Shown one piece after another: positions 7,801-15,542 of a DNA stretch of 24,926 nucleotides; position 1 is the stretch's first letter, and each line of letters begins with the position of its first letter. Below the pieces are notes generated by a model that saw only the letters and a list, made by a program, of their open reading frames with translations, did no database searches and was not told where the DNA came from. The DNA lies in contig DAXK01000008.1 of assembly GCA_002506365.1 (NCBI GenBank), positions 1 to 24,926 of the forward strand. Reading direction: 5' to 3'. Position numbers and translations under genes: made by a program. The stretch comes from an archaeon UBA583 (lineage in GTDB: Archaea; Nanobdellota; Nanobdellia; Woesearchaeales; UBA583).

Positions 7801-7900
7801 AACTAATAATAGTTTTAGAAAGATAGGAGTTTTAGGAGAATAAATATCTTTCCAGAGAAAATATAGGAGTTATTTTCTCATATGAATGTTAGTATTAGTT
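7801..7900 (+). ncRNA. Predicted three-way-junction structured RNA
   Basis: About 100 nt with three nested helices. P1 pairs 7801-7812 (AACTAATAATAG) with 7889-7900 (TTAGTATTAGTT), with one mismatch and one G-U. P2 has perfect 8-bp arms GAAAGATA (7818-7825) and TATCTTTC (7845-7852) around a 19-nt loop with two GGAG motifs. P3 has perfect 9-bp arms GAGAAAATA (7855-7863) and TATTTTCTC (7871-7879) around the loop TAGGAGT. The junction segments are short. It ends 36 nt before ATG 7937, so it may be a cis-regulatory leader or riboswitch of that gene or a separate small RNA. A possible TATA-like T-run lies near 7766-7778. No known family is recognised. Confidence 0.6.
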
Positions 7901-7936
7901 AGAAATTAAAAAAATCGTTTATACATTTAATTAAAA

Positions 7937-8386
7937 ATGGATTATCTAAAAAAAATTTTAGAAAAAGGAGTTATTGTAGGAGTAAACTCAGATGAACATA
8001 AATTAGATGAAAAATATTTATCTAAATTAAATAAAGTTGAACTTGCAGAGGTTGAGAAATTATATTTATTATGTGAAAAATTAAATAATGAGTATTTTAG
8101 ATTAACTAAAGAAAATCAAAAAGTTTTTGATAATATTAATAGAGAACTAATTAAAGTGTTAGATAAACAAATTAATTTATCTATTGATGCTAACAGGGAA
8201 GATTTTGATAATATTAATGCTGAGATGAAAGTCTTAGAAAGAAAGTATAAAAAATTAGAGGAGACAATTGGTTTAGATATTGTAAAAACTGAACTTGTTG
8301 ATTGTGTTGAGAGAATAAATTGTTATTTTATTCAAGCAGAGAATTTAGTTGAGAAGTCAATTAGTTCTAAAAATCCTTGTTATTAA
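7937..8386 (+). CDS. Small helical coiled-coil protein of unknown function
   Basis: 149 residues, rich in Lys, Glu, Leu and Asn, with long amphipathic helices from about residue 24 to 145 (heptad-like Leu/Ile/Val spacing in KYLSKLNKVELAEVEKLYLL and AEMKVLERKYKKLEETIGLD). It has no signal peptide or membrane segment, so it is probably cytoplasmic. I recognise no domain. It follows rtcB and the structured RNA/repeat cluster on the same strand, and a strong terminator-like hairpin follows it. ATG 7937 is the only plausible start; no Shine-Dalgarno sequence precedes it, though GGAG motifs sit in the upstream RNA hairpin loops. A functional link to RtcB is possible but unproven. Confidence 0.75.
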   Translation: MDYLKKILEKGVIVGVNSDEHKLDEKYLSKLNKVELAEVEKLYLLCEKLNNEYFRLTKENQKVFDNINRELIKVLDKQINLSIDANREDFDNINAEMKVLERKYKKLEETIGLDIVKTELVDCVERINCYFIQAENLVEKSISSKNPCY

Positions 8387-8433
8387 ATTTATTATATTTT
8401 ATTTTAATTTAATTTTTACAAACTTAAGGAGTT

Positions 8434-8475
8434 AAAATTGGGTTAGTCGCTTTTCCCAATTTTTTATTTTATTCT
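8434..8475 (+). terminator. Strong hairpin terminator with T-rich tail
   Basis: Perfect 9-bp arms AAAATTGGG (8434-8442) and CCCAATTTT (8455-8463) around a 12-base loop, followed by a T-rich run. It is one of the few GC-containing stems in the window and lies 48 bases after the coiled-coil gene. The remaining gene-free stretch (8464-8639) is plain AT-rich DNA. Confidence 0.7.
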
Positions 8476-8639
8476 ATGATTATATTTATTACTGATTTAT
8501 GATTAGTATTTTTAATCTTGAAATGTATTATATATTCTAAAAAGGTTTATTTCATAGTAAAATTTGTTTACTTTTATTTTTAAATTTCTTATTTTTGTAA
8601 TTTAGAATTAGTTATTATAAAAAAATAAAATCAAAGATT

Positions 8640-8882
8640 TTATTCCATTTCAGCTAAAGCTTTAGTCATTGCTGGAACAACTGCTTTTGCTTCTTCGTGA
8701 GTTAATCTTCCTAATTTAGACCATCTCCAGTCTCCAGATTCATTATCTAAATTTTCTCTTGAAATTTGTAATTTCTTTTGACCTTCGTTATATTGCATAA
8801 CTGAAACTCTAATTTTAGTTGTTTCTAATGCAACTTCTTCTCCAAATAATTCTACATCTAATGATTTATCGAAACCTGCCAT
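8640..8882 (-). CDS. Small acidic protein, possibly PC4-like nucleic-acid binder
   Basis: 80 residues: a short acidic N-terminus, a run of beta-strand-like segments (LETTKIRVSVMQYN, KKLQISREN, GDWRWSKLGRLTHEEA) and a C-terminal helix (EEAKAVVPAMTKALAEME). The strand-strand-helix order and the KLQISRE...W...GRLT.EEA pattern resemble the PC4/YdbC single-stranded DNA-binding fold, but this was judged by eye and is weak. The promoter is clear: AATATAAAC on the minus strand about 26 bases upstream of ATG 8882, so the mRNA is probably leaderless. It is divergent from mgtE. The real-gene call is fairly secure; the function is not. Confidence 0.7.
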   Translation of the reverse strand: MAGFDKSLDVELFGEEVALETTKIRVSVMQYNEGQKKLQISRENLDNESGDWRWSKLGRLTHEEAKAVVPAMTKALAEME

Positions 8883-9016
8883 GTAATTAATAAAAGTTAG
8901 GATTTGTTTATATTATTTGGTTGCTCCTTTTAGTAGTGTATTAAAAGTTTTTTTTAATTCACTTGTTTATTTATATTAATTCTTTACGCCATTTTGGAAT
9001 TGATTTTTAGATATAG

Positions 9017-9053
9017 TTAGTTTTAACTAAAAAGTATCATAGAATATATATAA
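9017..9053 (+). promoter_or_regulatory. mgtE promoter: palindrome TTAGTT/AACTAA and TATA box
   Basis: TATATATAAAG (9044-9054) is centred about 27 bases before ATG 9077, giving a leaderless start. A palindrome with 6-bp arms TTAGTT and AACTAA (9017-9030) lies just upstream, where an activator or repressor could bind. Confidence 0.55.
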
Positions 9054-9076
9054 AGAGAAATTAAGATATTTGAATT

Positions 9077-10369
9077 ATGATAAAAGATAAGTTAGTTGAG
9101 TCTAATTCTAAACCTCAAGAAGTTTTGTTAAAAGCTCATGAGTATGCAGATTTAATTTTAAATTCTAAGTCTCCTTTAGATGAATTTTTTTTAGTTCCAA
9201 TTAAAAAACAGGGAAGAGTTTTTTTACATTTACCAAATAATTTACAATTGGATTTTGGTGAAATATTTACAGTTGAAGATATTTTAGTTATGTTTAAATA
9301 TTTAGATCCAGATGAGGTTACGGATTTTTTACAACATTTACCAGATAAAAAACATAATAAAGTTGCTAAAAAATTAGATGAACATTTAAAGGAAAAAGTT
9401 GAGTATTTATTAAAGTTTGATCCAAAGTCTGCAGCGGGTTTAATGAGTTTAGATTATATTATTATTCATAAAAATTCAGATACTAAAATTTTATATGATA
9501 AGTTAAAGAAAGCATTTAATCGTGGAAAGAGAACTCCGACTGTTTTAGTTCGTGATAAGGAGAATCATTTATTGGGATATATTCCTTTTAAACATTTTAT
9601 TTTAAATAGACCTAAAAATTTATTTGATGTTGTTGAGAATATTCCTTCAATTTATTTTGATGAACATTATGATGATGTTGTAAAGGCAGTTAATAATTCG
9701 GATCATAGAAATTTAGTAGTTGTAGATTATGAGAATCATATTTTAGGAATTATTGAAGTTTCAGATTTATTGAAAGTTATTGAGGAAGAAAAAACTAGTG
9801 AAGTTTATGGTTTAGCGGGAGTAAATAAGGAGGAGGATATTTTGGATTCTGCTTTTGATAAGTTTAAGTCTAGGTATAAATGGCTGATTTTGAATTTAGC
9901 GACTGCGTTTATGGCGGCGGCTGTGATTTCTATGTTTGAGGATACTTTATCTAAGTTGGTTTTACTTGCTGTGTATATGCCGATTGTTGCTGGAATGGGG
10001 GGAAATGCTGCAACTCAGACACTGGCTGTTGTTGTGCGTGGTCTTTCTGTTCACGAGATTGATTATAAAAAGAAGTTAAAAGTTATTTATAATGAAATTA
10101 CAGCGGGTGTTATGAATGGAACTTTGAATGGAATTATTGTAGCGTTTATTGCTTGGGTTTGGAATGATATGTGGATGCTTGGAGTTGTTGTTGGAATTTC
10201 AATGGTAATTAATTTATTTGTAGCTGGTTTTTTTGGAACAATTTTACCTTTTATTTTGGAGAAGTTCGATATTGATCCAGCAGTTGCGGCAACTGTGTTT
10301 GTAACAACTGCGACAGATATTGTTGGATTTTTTGTTTTCCTTGGGTTAGCAGAGTTAATGTTAATTTAG
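9077..10369 (+). CDS. mgtE: MgtE-family magnesium transporter
   Basis: Homodimeric Mg2+ channel/transporter of 430 residues. Domains in order: a helical MgtE N-domain (about 50-125, PDEVTDFLQHLPDKKHNKV and FDPKSAAGLM), a pair of CBS domains (about 125-250, with LLGYIPFKHF and ILGIIEVSDLLK) that sense cytoplasmic Mg2+, a linker helix, and five membrane helices from about 267 to the end. The pore signature PIVAGMGGNAATQT (about 301) and the C-terminal TTATDIVGFFVFLGLA helix match the family. The first 50 residues carry a small extra segment before the N-domain. It is monocistronic with its own TATA box. A bacterial-type Mg2+ M-box leader is not seen. Confidence 0.95.
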   Translation: MIKDKLVESNSKPQEVLLKAHEYADLILNSKSPLDEFFLVPIKKQGRVFLHLPNNLQLDFGEIFTVEDILVMFKYLDPDEVTDFLQHLPDKKHNKVAKKLDEHLKEKVEYLLKFDPKSAAGLMSLDYIIIHKNSDTKILYDKLKKAFNRGKRTPTVLVRDKENHLLGYIPFKHFILNRPKNLFDVVENIPSIYFDEHYDDVVKAVNNSDHRNLVVVDYENHILGIIEVSDLLKVIEEEKTSEVYGLAGVNKEEDILDSAFDKFKSRYKWLILNLATAFMAAAVISMFEDTLSKLVLLAVYMPIVAGMGGNAATQTLAVVVRGLSVHEIDYKKKLKVIYNEITAGVMNGTLNGIIVAFIAWVWNDMWMLGVVVGISMVINLFVAGFFGTILPFILEKFDIDPAVAATVFVTTATDIVGFFVFLGLAELMLI

Positions 10370-10390
10370 TGATTAATTGATATATTTAAA

Positions 10391-10407
10391 TCACACTTTT
10401 TAAATCA
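10391..10407 (+). promoter_or_regulatory. Orphan BRE/TATA-like site antisense to the sigma-like gene
   Basis: TCACACTTTTTAAATC matches the TCACA/TTACA-plus-TATA arrangement seen at gene promoters here, yet lies between two convergent genes. Transcription from it on the plus strand would begin near 10424 and run antisense to the sigma-like gene. Confidence 0.35.
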
Positions 10408-10447
10408 ATTATTTTTATTTTATTATTATTTCTTTGTTTATTTTTAT

Positions 10448-11785
10448 TTATGTTTTTTTCTTTTTTGATTTATTATTTCTTTTTTTCCTTTTAACTTGTT
10501 TTATTTTTTGGCTAATTGGTTTTTGTTTAGTTTTTGGTGTTGAGTTAAATGATGATTTTGTATTTTCAATTATTTCTTCAAGATTTAACATTATTTGATT
10601 AAATTGTATTTGTATTTGAGTATTTATTTTTTCAATTGATTCTTGATTAAATGGATTTATTTTATCTAATATTTTTTTTGAAGTAATTTGGATTATTTTT
10701 TCTTTTTGATAATTATTTATTTGTTGATTTTGTGTATTATTATTTTCTAATGCTTGAGCTAGAGGATTTTGAATTATTTGACTAATATCTTTTATTAATT
10801 TTTTTTCAATTGCTGATTGAGTTGAGTTTGTTGGTTTATATGCTTGAAGATAAAATTTTGATTTAATTGGGAATTGTTCTAGAATTTGATAAGTTATTGG
10901 TTTTTGTTTTTTTGAAGTATTATTTTCTATAATTTGATTATTTTGATCATTTTGAATTGATTTATTGATTTGTATGTCTTGAGAAAATAATAAATGTTCT
11001 AAGTTTGGTTTTTTTTGGGTATTTTTTGATTTTGTTTGACATTTAAATTCAGAATTAATCATTTTGATTTTTTTTAAAATTTCTCTTTTCATATTCCTAT
11101 ATTGATTAGAAGTTACTTGTCCATTTGTAAATTGTTCAATTTCACTATTTTTAACTTCGTTTGTATAAATTCCATAAATTAGATAAAACATTTCTTTTTC
11201 AGTTGGATTTAGTATTTGTGATTGTTCAATTTTGGAAATAATTGAATTAGATAATATTTCTTTTGAGAAATCTTCAGTGTGGTGAGGTAAATAACTTTTT
11301 TTTTGTGAGTTTTCATCAAATTTTTCAGTTAATAGTTCTTCAACACTTTGGCAACTGATTAAATTTGTTCTTTCTGATGTGCTTAATTGTTCAAAACTAT
11401 TTTTTGACATTGTGAATGGAGTTGTTTGTTTGGAGAGTATACTTCTAAATCTTTCTTCTAATTTTAAATATACAAATGTTGTAGCAGAGAATTCAGTATT
11501 ATATTTATCAATTTTTTCTAATACGTATGTTGTTCCTTCTTGAACTAAGTCTTCAAATTCAAATCTATCTCTTGCGTAGAGTGTTAGTCCGTGAGGAGTT
11601 TTCCATCCAAATTTTAACATTTTACTTACGGGGATTTTTATTAAAGCATTTAGTTGGTCACATAGTTTATATTGTTTTTGAGCTGGAAGTAAATCTTTTT
11701 GTGTTTTATATTCACTTAGAAGTTGTGTTAATTCATATTTTTGAGTAGCCTTTTGAGGTTTTTTAGTTTGACTATCAATTACCAT
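10448..11785 (-). CDS. Sigma-70-like protein (regions 2 and 4) with long Gln/Asn/Lys-rich tail
   Basis: 445 residues. Residues about 74-130 read as sigma-70 region 2: FEFEDLVQEG...VLEKIDKYN...FSATTFVYLKLEERFRSILSKQTTPFTM lines up with the FxDLIQEGNxGLxxAVxKF...FSTYATWWIRQAI...RTIRIP pattern. Residues about 178-242 (LNPTEKEMFYLIYGIY, then EIEQFTNGQVTSNQYRNMKREILKKIK) resemble the region 4 helix-turn-helix. The paired tryptophans that help melt bacterial promoters are not conserved (YLK replaces WWI). Residues about 250-445 are low-complexity Gln/Asn/Ile and end in a Lys-rich tail. The gene has its own TATA box and an operator-like palindrome. Archaea normally use TBP/TFB, so this may be an acquired factor reused as a DNA-binding regulator. 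Sigma similarity is confident; function is open. Confidence 0.75.
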   Translation of the reverse strand: MVIDSQTKKPQKATQKYELTQLLSEYKTQKDLLPAQKQYKLCDQLNALIKIPVSKMLKFGWKTPHGLTLYARDRFEFEDLVQEGTTYVLEKIDKYNTEFSATTFVYLKLEERFRSILSKQTTPFTMSKNSFEQLSTSERTNLISCQSVEELLTEKFDENSQKKSYLPHHTEDFSKEILSNSIISKIEQSQILNPTEKEMFYLIYGIYTNEVKNSEIEQFTNGQVTSNQYRNMKREILKKIKMINSEFKCQTKSKNTQKKPNLEHLLFSQDIQINKSIQNDQNNQIIENNTSKKQKPITYQILEQFPIKSKFYLQAYKPTNSTQSAIEKKLIKDISQIIQNPLAQALENNNTQNQQINNYQKEKIIQITSKKILDKINPFNQESIEKINTQIQIQFNQIMLNLEEIIENTKSSFNSTPKTKQKPISQKIKQVKRKKRNNKSKKKKT

Positions 11786-11816
11786 ATAGTTTTATAGGAA
11801 ACTATGTTTATAAATT
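11786..11816 (-). promoter_or_regulatory. Promoter and operator of the sigma-like gene
   Basis: A perfect 7-bp palindrome, ATAGTTT and AAACTAT with a 6-base spacer (11786-11805), lies between the minus-strand TATA box (ATTTATAAAC, about 11806-11815) and the ATG at 11785. A protein bound here would block initiation, suggesting (auto)regulation. Confidence 0.6.
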
Positions 11817-11885
11817 TATCTTATAGTATATTTTTTTATATTTGGAGTGCTAAATTATTTAATATAAAATATATTATTTTTAATT

Positions 11886-12740
11886 ATGTTTGAAGTATTT
11901 AGTCGAAGTTGGGAAATTACAAAGTTAAGTTTTAAGGTTGTTAAGCAGGATAAGGAAATGTTATTGTTTCCACTTTTGTCTGGATTTTTTTCAGTTATTT
12001 TTTTTATTTTGATGTTATTTCCTTCTGTAATTTCAAAGTTAATTGAAAATGTTAAGGTAGATGAGGTTTATGGGTATTTGTTAGTTTTTTTAACTTATTT
12101 AGGTTTAGCTTTTATTTCAACTTTTTTTTCAGTTGCAACTGTTTATACTGTGAAAACTCGGTTTGATGGTGAAAATGCAAGTTTTTTAGAGAGTATTAAG
12201 TTTTCGTTTTCTAAGATACATTTGATTTTTATGTGGTCTTTGGTTTCAGCAACAGTTGGGTTAATTTTAAAGTTAATTGAGGAAGTTGCTGAGAAATCGG
12301 GAGATACTATGAAATTTGTTTTAAGTGGTGTTCGAGTTGTGCTTGGTATGGCTTGGGCGATTGTATCTATTTTTGTTGTGCCTGCTATGGTTTATAATAA
12401 TGTTGGCCCTATTGATGCTTTAAAGAATTCAGGAAGTGCTATTAAGAAAACTTGGGGTGAAAGTTTAGTTAGAGTTTATGGTTTAGGTTTTATTCAAGGT
12501 TTAATGTTTTTATTAGGGATTTTAGTGTTTGGTGGAATTGGTTATTTATTGAGGTCTGCTGATGTTATGGTTTTAGTTGGTCTTGGATTTATTGGTTTTA
12601 TTTATTTATTAGGTGTTTTTTTAGTTTTTAATGTAGCAAATACAGTTTATAATACTGCTTTATTTGTGTATGCGAATACTGGTAAAATTCCTGAAGGATT
12701 TACTTCTGAAGTTATTTCACATGCTTATCAAAAAAAATAA
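11886..12740 (+). CDS. Polytopic membrane protein, DUF6159-like
   Basis: 284 residues with about six hydrophobic segments (roughly 27-50, 64-90, 113-132, 150-170, 205-225 and 228-255). The N-terminus, FSRSWEITKLSFKVVKQDKEMLLFPLLSGF cut short here as FSRSWEITKLSFKVVKQDKE, matches the Sw-x-x-x-k-S-x-x-V-x-x-x-DKE-x-x-x-FP opening of DUF6159 integral membrane proteins. Such proteins are widespread in archaea and bacteria with no established role. AT-rich TATA-like sequence lies about 22-26 bases before ATG 11886. It is divergent from the sigma-like gene and 250 bases ahead of tex. Family assignment is by recall and eye. Confidence 0.72.
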   Translation: MFEVFSRSWEITKLSFKVVKQDKEMLLFPLLSGFFSVIFFILMLFPSVISKLIENVKVDEVYGYLLVFLTYLGLAFISTFFSVATVYTVKTRFDGENASFLESIKFSFSKIHLIFMWSLVSATVGLILKLIEEVAEKSGDTMKFVLSGVRVVLGMAWAIVSIFVVPAMVYNNVGPIDALKNSGSAIKKTWGESLVRVYGLGFIQGLMFLLGILVFGGIGYLLRSADVMVLVGLGFIGFIYLLGVFLVFNVANTVYNTALFVYANTGKIPEGFTSEVISHAYQKK

Positions 12741-12746
12741 TTTTTT

Positions 12747-12905
12747 ATTTTTTATTTGTATTTTAATTAATTTTTAATTTTTTATTTGTATTTTAATTAA
12801 TTTTTAATAGTGTATTTTTCTTTATTTTGAATTTATATATATTTTGAATTTATTTTTATTTTTTTTAATTTAAATATTATTTATTTTTATTTTTTTAATT
12901 TAAAT
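12747..12905 (+). repeat. Cluster of short tandem duplications in a 250-bp intergenic tract
   Basis: A 30-bp unit is tandemly duplicated (12747-12776 and 12777-12806, near-identical). TTTTGAATTTAT occurs twice (12825-12836 and 12842-12853). A 26/27-bp unit is repeated at 12849-12875 and 12880-12905. All are A/T-only or nearly so, consistent with replication slippage. No gene lies in this stretch. Confidence 0.8.
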
Positions 12906-12948
12906 TACTTATAATTTATTATATAAATTTTTAATTTTCACAATCTGT

Positions 12949-12968
12949 TACAACACTTTTATTTAAAG
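12949..12968 (+). promoter_or_regulatory. tex promoter
   Basis: GTTACAACACTTTTATTTAA: an ACACTT BRE-like stretch directly upstream of a TATA-like box centred about 27 bases before ATG 12991. Confidence 0.55.
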
Positions 12969-12990
12969 TCTTTTTAGGATTTATTGTTAT

Positions 12991-15087
12991 ATGAGTGAAG
13001 ATAATAATGAGTCTATTGTTTTGATTGAGGAACCAAATTATGTGGTTGAGATTTCTAAAGTTTTGAGTTTAACTGAAAAAGCTGTTTCAAATATTTTAAA
13101 GTTAACTTCTGAGGGGGCTACGGTTCCTTTTATTGCTCGTTATCGTAAAGAAGCGACTAGTAATTTAGATGAGGATGTTATTCGTAGTGTTCTTGATAGT
13201 TTGAATTTTATGGAAAAATTATTTTCTGCTAAGAGAGTTGCTTTAAATTCTATTAATGAGCAAGGTAAATTAACTGATGATTTGACGAAGTCTATTAAGG
13301 CTTGTAAGCTATTAAAGGAAGTTGAGGATATTTATGAACCTTATAAGAGAAAGAAAAAGACTAAGGCAGATATTGCAATTGAGAAAGGTTTTGCACCGAT
13401 TGCTGATGAAATTATGACTCAAAATGATATAGTGATTGATTCAGATTTATTAGTAAGTTATACAGAGGATGAAATTATTAGTGGGGCTTGTGATATTGTT
13501 AGTCAAGTGATTGTTGATGATGTTAATTATAAAAAGTATGTAAGGCATTATTTTAGTTCTTATGGAGTTATTGAGTCTGATTTTGTAAAGCAAGATAAGA
13601 TAGATGCTTTAGTGGATAAGGTGAAAGGACAAGTTCATAAGTTTGAGATTTATGATGGATTTATAGGAGATGTTAATAAGTTAAAGGAGTATCAAGTTTT
13701 GGCTTTAAATCGTGGTGAGGATTTAGGTTTATTGAAGGTTAAGCTTTCAGCTGATGATGATTGTTTTGAGGGACTTTGTAATTTAATTATTGAGAAGGCT
13801 GAAAATGTTGAGCCTTTAAAGTCTTGTGTGAAGAGTGCTTATAAGAAAATTTTCACATCAATTGAGAAAGAAATTAGAAAGGAATTGACTGAGAATGCAC
13901 ATTTGAAGGCAATTGATTCTTTTTCTACTAATTTGTATAAGTTACTTATGACAAAGCCACAGTATGGGAAAAATATTTTAGCAATTGATCCAGCTTTTAG
14001 GACTGGGTGTAAGATTTGTGTTTTAGATAAACTTGGGGTGCCTTCTGGGTTTGATAAAGTTTATTTACATCATGAGGGGGAAATGGTTTCTAAGATTAAA
14101 TCTATTATTTCTTCTAAATCTATTGATGTTGTAGTTATTGGGAATGGAACTGCTAGTAATGAGACTTTTGATTTGTTGTCAAGTGCTTGTGAGGGAATGA
14201 GTTTTGTTATTGTGAATGAGAGTGGTGCTAGTGTTTATTCTGCTTCTGATGTTGCGAAGAAGGAATTTCCAAATTTAGATTTAACTGATAGGGGAACTAT
14301 TTCAATTGGTCGTCGTTTTATTGATCCACTTTCTGAACTTGTTAAGGTGCCTGTTGAGAGTATTGGTGTTGGTATGTATCAGCATGATATTGCTCAAAAG
14401 TTATTAAAGGAAAAGTTAGAGATTACAATTTCTGATGTTGTGAATGAGGTTGGAATTGTTGTTAATACTGCGTCTCCTTTTGTTTTAAAGTTTATTTCTG
14501 GGCTAACTGCTAAGTCTGCTCAAAAGATTGTAGATAATGCCCCATATAAGTCTCGTAAGAGTTTGAAAAAGGTTTTGTCTGCTAAGGCTTATGAACAGGC
14601 GATTGGATTTTTACGTGTACGGGATTCTAATGAAGAATTAGATAATACTTCTATTCACCCTGAGCAGTATGATGTTGCTAAGTATATTTTTGAAAATAAT
14701 ATTATTTCATATTCTGATAAGTTAAAGGAGATTTATTCTGGGATGGATATTCACACTTTTAATTTTATTGTTGAGGCTAAAAAATTGATTGGACAGGATT
14801 TGCGTAAGTTTGATGCGGCTTTAAAAATTAAGAAAACTATTACTATGGATGATGTGTGTGATGATGATATTTTAGATGGTGTTGTTAGAAATATTATGCA
14901 GTTTGGTGCTTTTGTTGATGTTGGGTTAAAGAATGACGGACTTGTTCATATTAGTGAATTAGCAAATAAGTTTGTTTCTGATCCTAATGATATTGTATCT
15001 GTTGGGCAGGCTGTTAGAGTTAAAGTTTTATCAATTGATAAGGAAAAGGGAAAGATTCAACTTTCAATGAAACAAGTTTCAGAATAG
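12991..15087 (+). CDS. tex: Tex-family RNA-binding transcription accessory protein
   Basis: Cytoplasmic nucleic-acid-binding protein of 698 residues, slightly shorter than usual bacterial Tex (about 720-790). Domains in order: the helical Tex N-domain (about 10-200, with EGATVPFIARYRKEAT), a YqgF/RNase H-like domain (about 328-450, AIDPAFRTGCKICVLD and VVIGNGTASNETF), the conserved linker with ESGASVYSASDVAKKEFP and SIGRRFIDPLSELVKV, tandem helix-hairpin-helix motifs (about 490-560, VNTASPFVLKFISGLTAKSA) and a C-terminal S1 domain (about 627-696, VVRNIMQFGAFVDVG...DGLVHISELA). Tex acts in transcription and is related to eukaryotic Spt6. The family is mostly bacterial but occurs in some archaea. 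It is monocistronic with its own TATA box. Confidence 0.95.
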   Translation: MSEDNNESIVLIEEPNYVVEISKVLSLTEKAVSNILKLTSEGATVPFIARYRKEATSNLDEDVIRSVLDSLNFMEKLFSAKRVALNSINEQGKLTDDLTKSIKACKLLKEVEDIYEPYKRKKKTKADIAIEKGFAPIADEIMTQNDIVIDSDLLVSYTEDEIISGACDIVSQVIVDDVNYKKYVRHYFSSYGVIESDFVKQDKIDALVDKVKGQVHKFEIYDGFIGDVNKLKEYQVLALNRGEDLGLLKVKLSADDDCFEGLCNLIIEKAENVEPLKSCVKSAYKKIFTSIEKEIRKELTENAHLKAIDSFSTNLYKLLMTKPQYGKNILAIDPAFRTGCKICVLDKLGVPSGFDKVYLHHEGEMVSKIKSIISSKSIDVVVIGNGTASNETFDLLSSACEGMSFVIVNESGASVYSASDVAKKEFPNLDLTDRGTISIGRRFIDPLSELVKVPVESIGVGMYQHDIAQKLLKEKLEITISDVVNEVGIVVNTASPFVLKFISGLTAKSAQKIVDNAPYKSRKSLKKVLSAKAYEQAIGFLRVRDSNEELDNTSIHPEQYDVAKYIFENNIISYSDKLKEIYSGMDIHTFNFIVEAKKLIGQDLRKFDAALKIKKTITMDDVCDDDILDGVVRNIMQFGAFVDVGLKNDGLVHISELANKFVSDPNDIVSVGQAVRVKVLSIDKEKGKIQLSMKQVSE

Positions 15088-15138
15088 GATTAAATAATAA
15101 TTTTATTTTATTTTTTCAATTATTTTTATTTTTTTGAG

Positions 15139-15160
15139 TTACACATTTAATTTATATATT
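15139..15160 (+). promoter_or_regulatory. Promoter of the first small acidic paralogue
   Basis: GTTACACATTTAATTTATAT: a TTACACA element followed by a TATA box centred about 25 bases before ATG 15180 (leaderless). Confidence 0.55.
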
Positions 15161-15179
15161 ATTTTTTTATTTTTATTGT

Positions 15180-15458
15180 ATGGACAAATTAGTTGAGATT
15201 AAAAGTAGTATTGAAAATTTGTGGTCTGATTTAAAGGATGATTCTAGTGAGTCAGTTGGTTTGGAAAAAGATTTCACACATATTGAAACTTTGTGTATGG
15301 AAACTTTAATGGATTATGATTCTAGTTCAAATGTGTATATTGAGTTAAAGAATTTTATTGCTATTGCTAATGATGTAAAGAGTGGAATTTTGAATGTCCA
15401 AGTTGATTACCCTTATATTTGTGACCAAATTGAAAATATTTTAGCTGGACTAGAATAA
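15180..15458 (+). CDS. Small acidic protein, paralogue 1 of 3
   Basis: 92 residues, strongly acidic and mostly helical, with no signal peptide. Conserved features shared with the genes at 17452 and 19914 are an N-terminal helix ending in LW-x-DL, a central helix starting near H-I-E-x-LC, a D-x-x-x-x-x-Y-x-x-L-x-x-F stretch, then I-A-x-DVKSG-x-L-x-V, Y-P-Y-IC and a C-terminal I-x-x-IL helix. By hand count it is about 57% identical to the second copy over the full length, with no gap. I recognise no known domain. The size and charge would suit an antitoxin, chaperone or immunity-type protein, but nothing here proves it. Confidence 0.78.
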   Translation: MDKLVEIKSSIENLWSDLKDDSSESVGLEKDFTHIETLCMETLMDYDSSSNVYIELKNFIAIANDVKSGILNVQVDYPYICDQIENILAGLE

Positions 15459-15491
15459 TTTTTTTAATTTATTTTTTATGATTATTTCTTT

Positions 15492-15518
15492 GTTACTGCT
15501 AGGAGTAACTTTATAAAT
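15492..15518 (+). promoter_or_regulatory. Operator palindrome and TATA box of the nuclease-like gene
   Basis: Perfect 6-bp arms GTTACT and AGTAAC with a 6-base spacer (15492-15509) directly abut a TATA box (TTTATAAAT, 15510-15518) centred about 29 bases before ATG 15543. The palindrome covers the BRE position, so a bound repressor would block TFB. Confidence 0.6.
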
Positions 15519-15542
15519 TAGGAAAATATAAGTTATGTATAT

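Noticed and set aside
7801..7900. Hammerhead ribozyme as an explanation of the three-way junction
   Set aside because: The conserved CUGANGA and GAAA core elements are not at the junction.
11527..11748. 73-residue plus-strand ORF opposite the sigma-like gene
   Set aside because: It is hydrophobic low-complexity, without a promoter, and antisense to a strongly supported domain.
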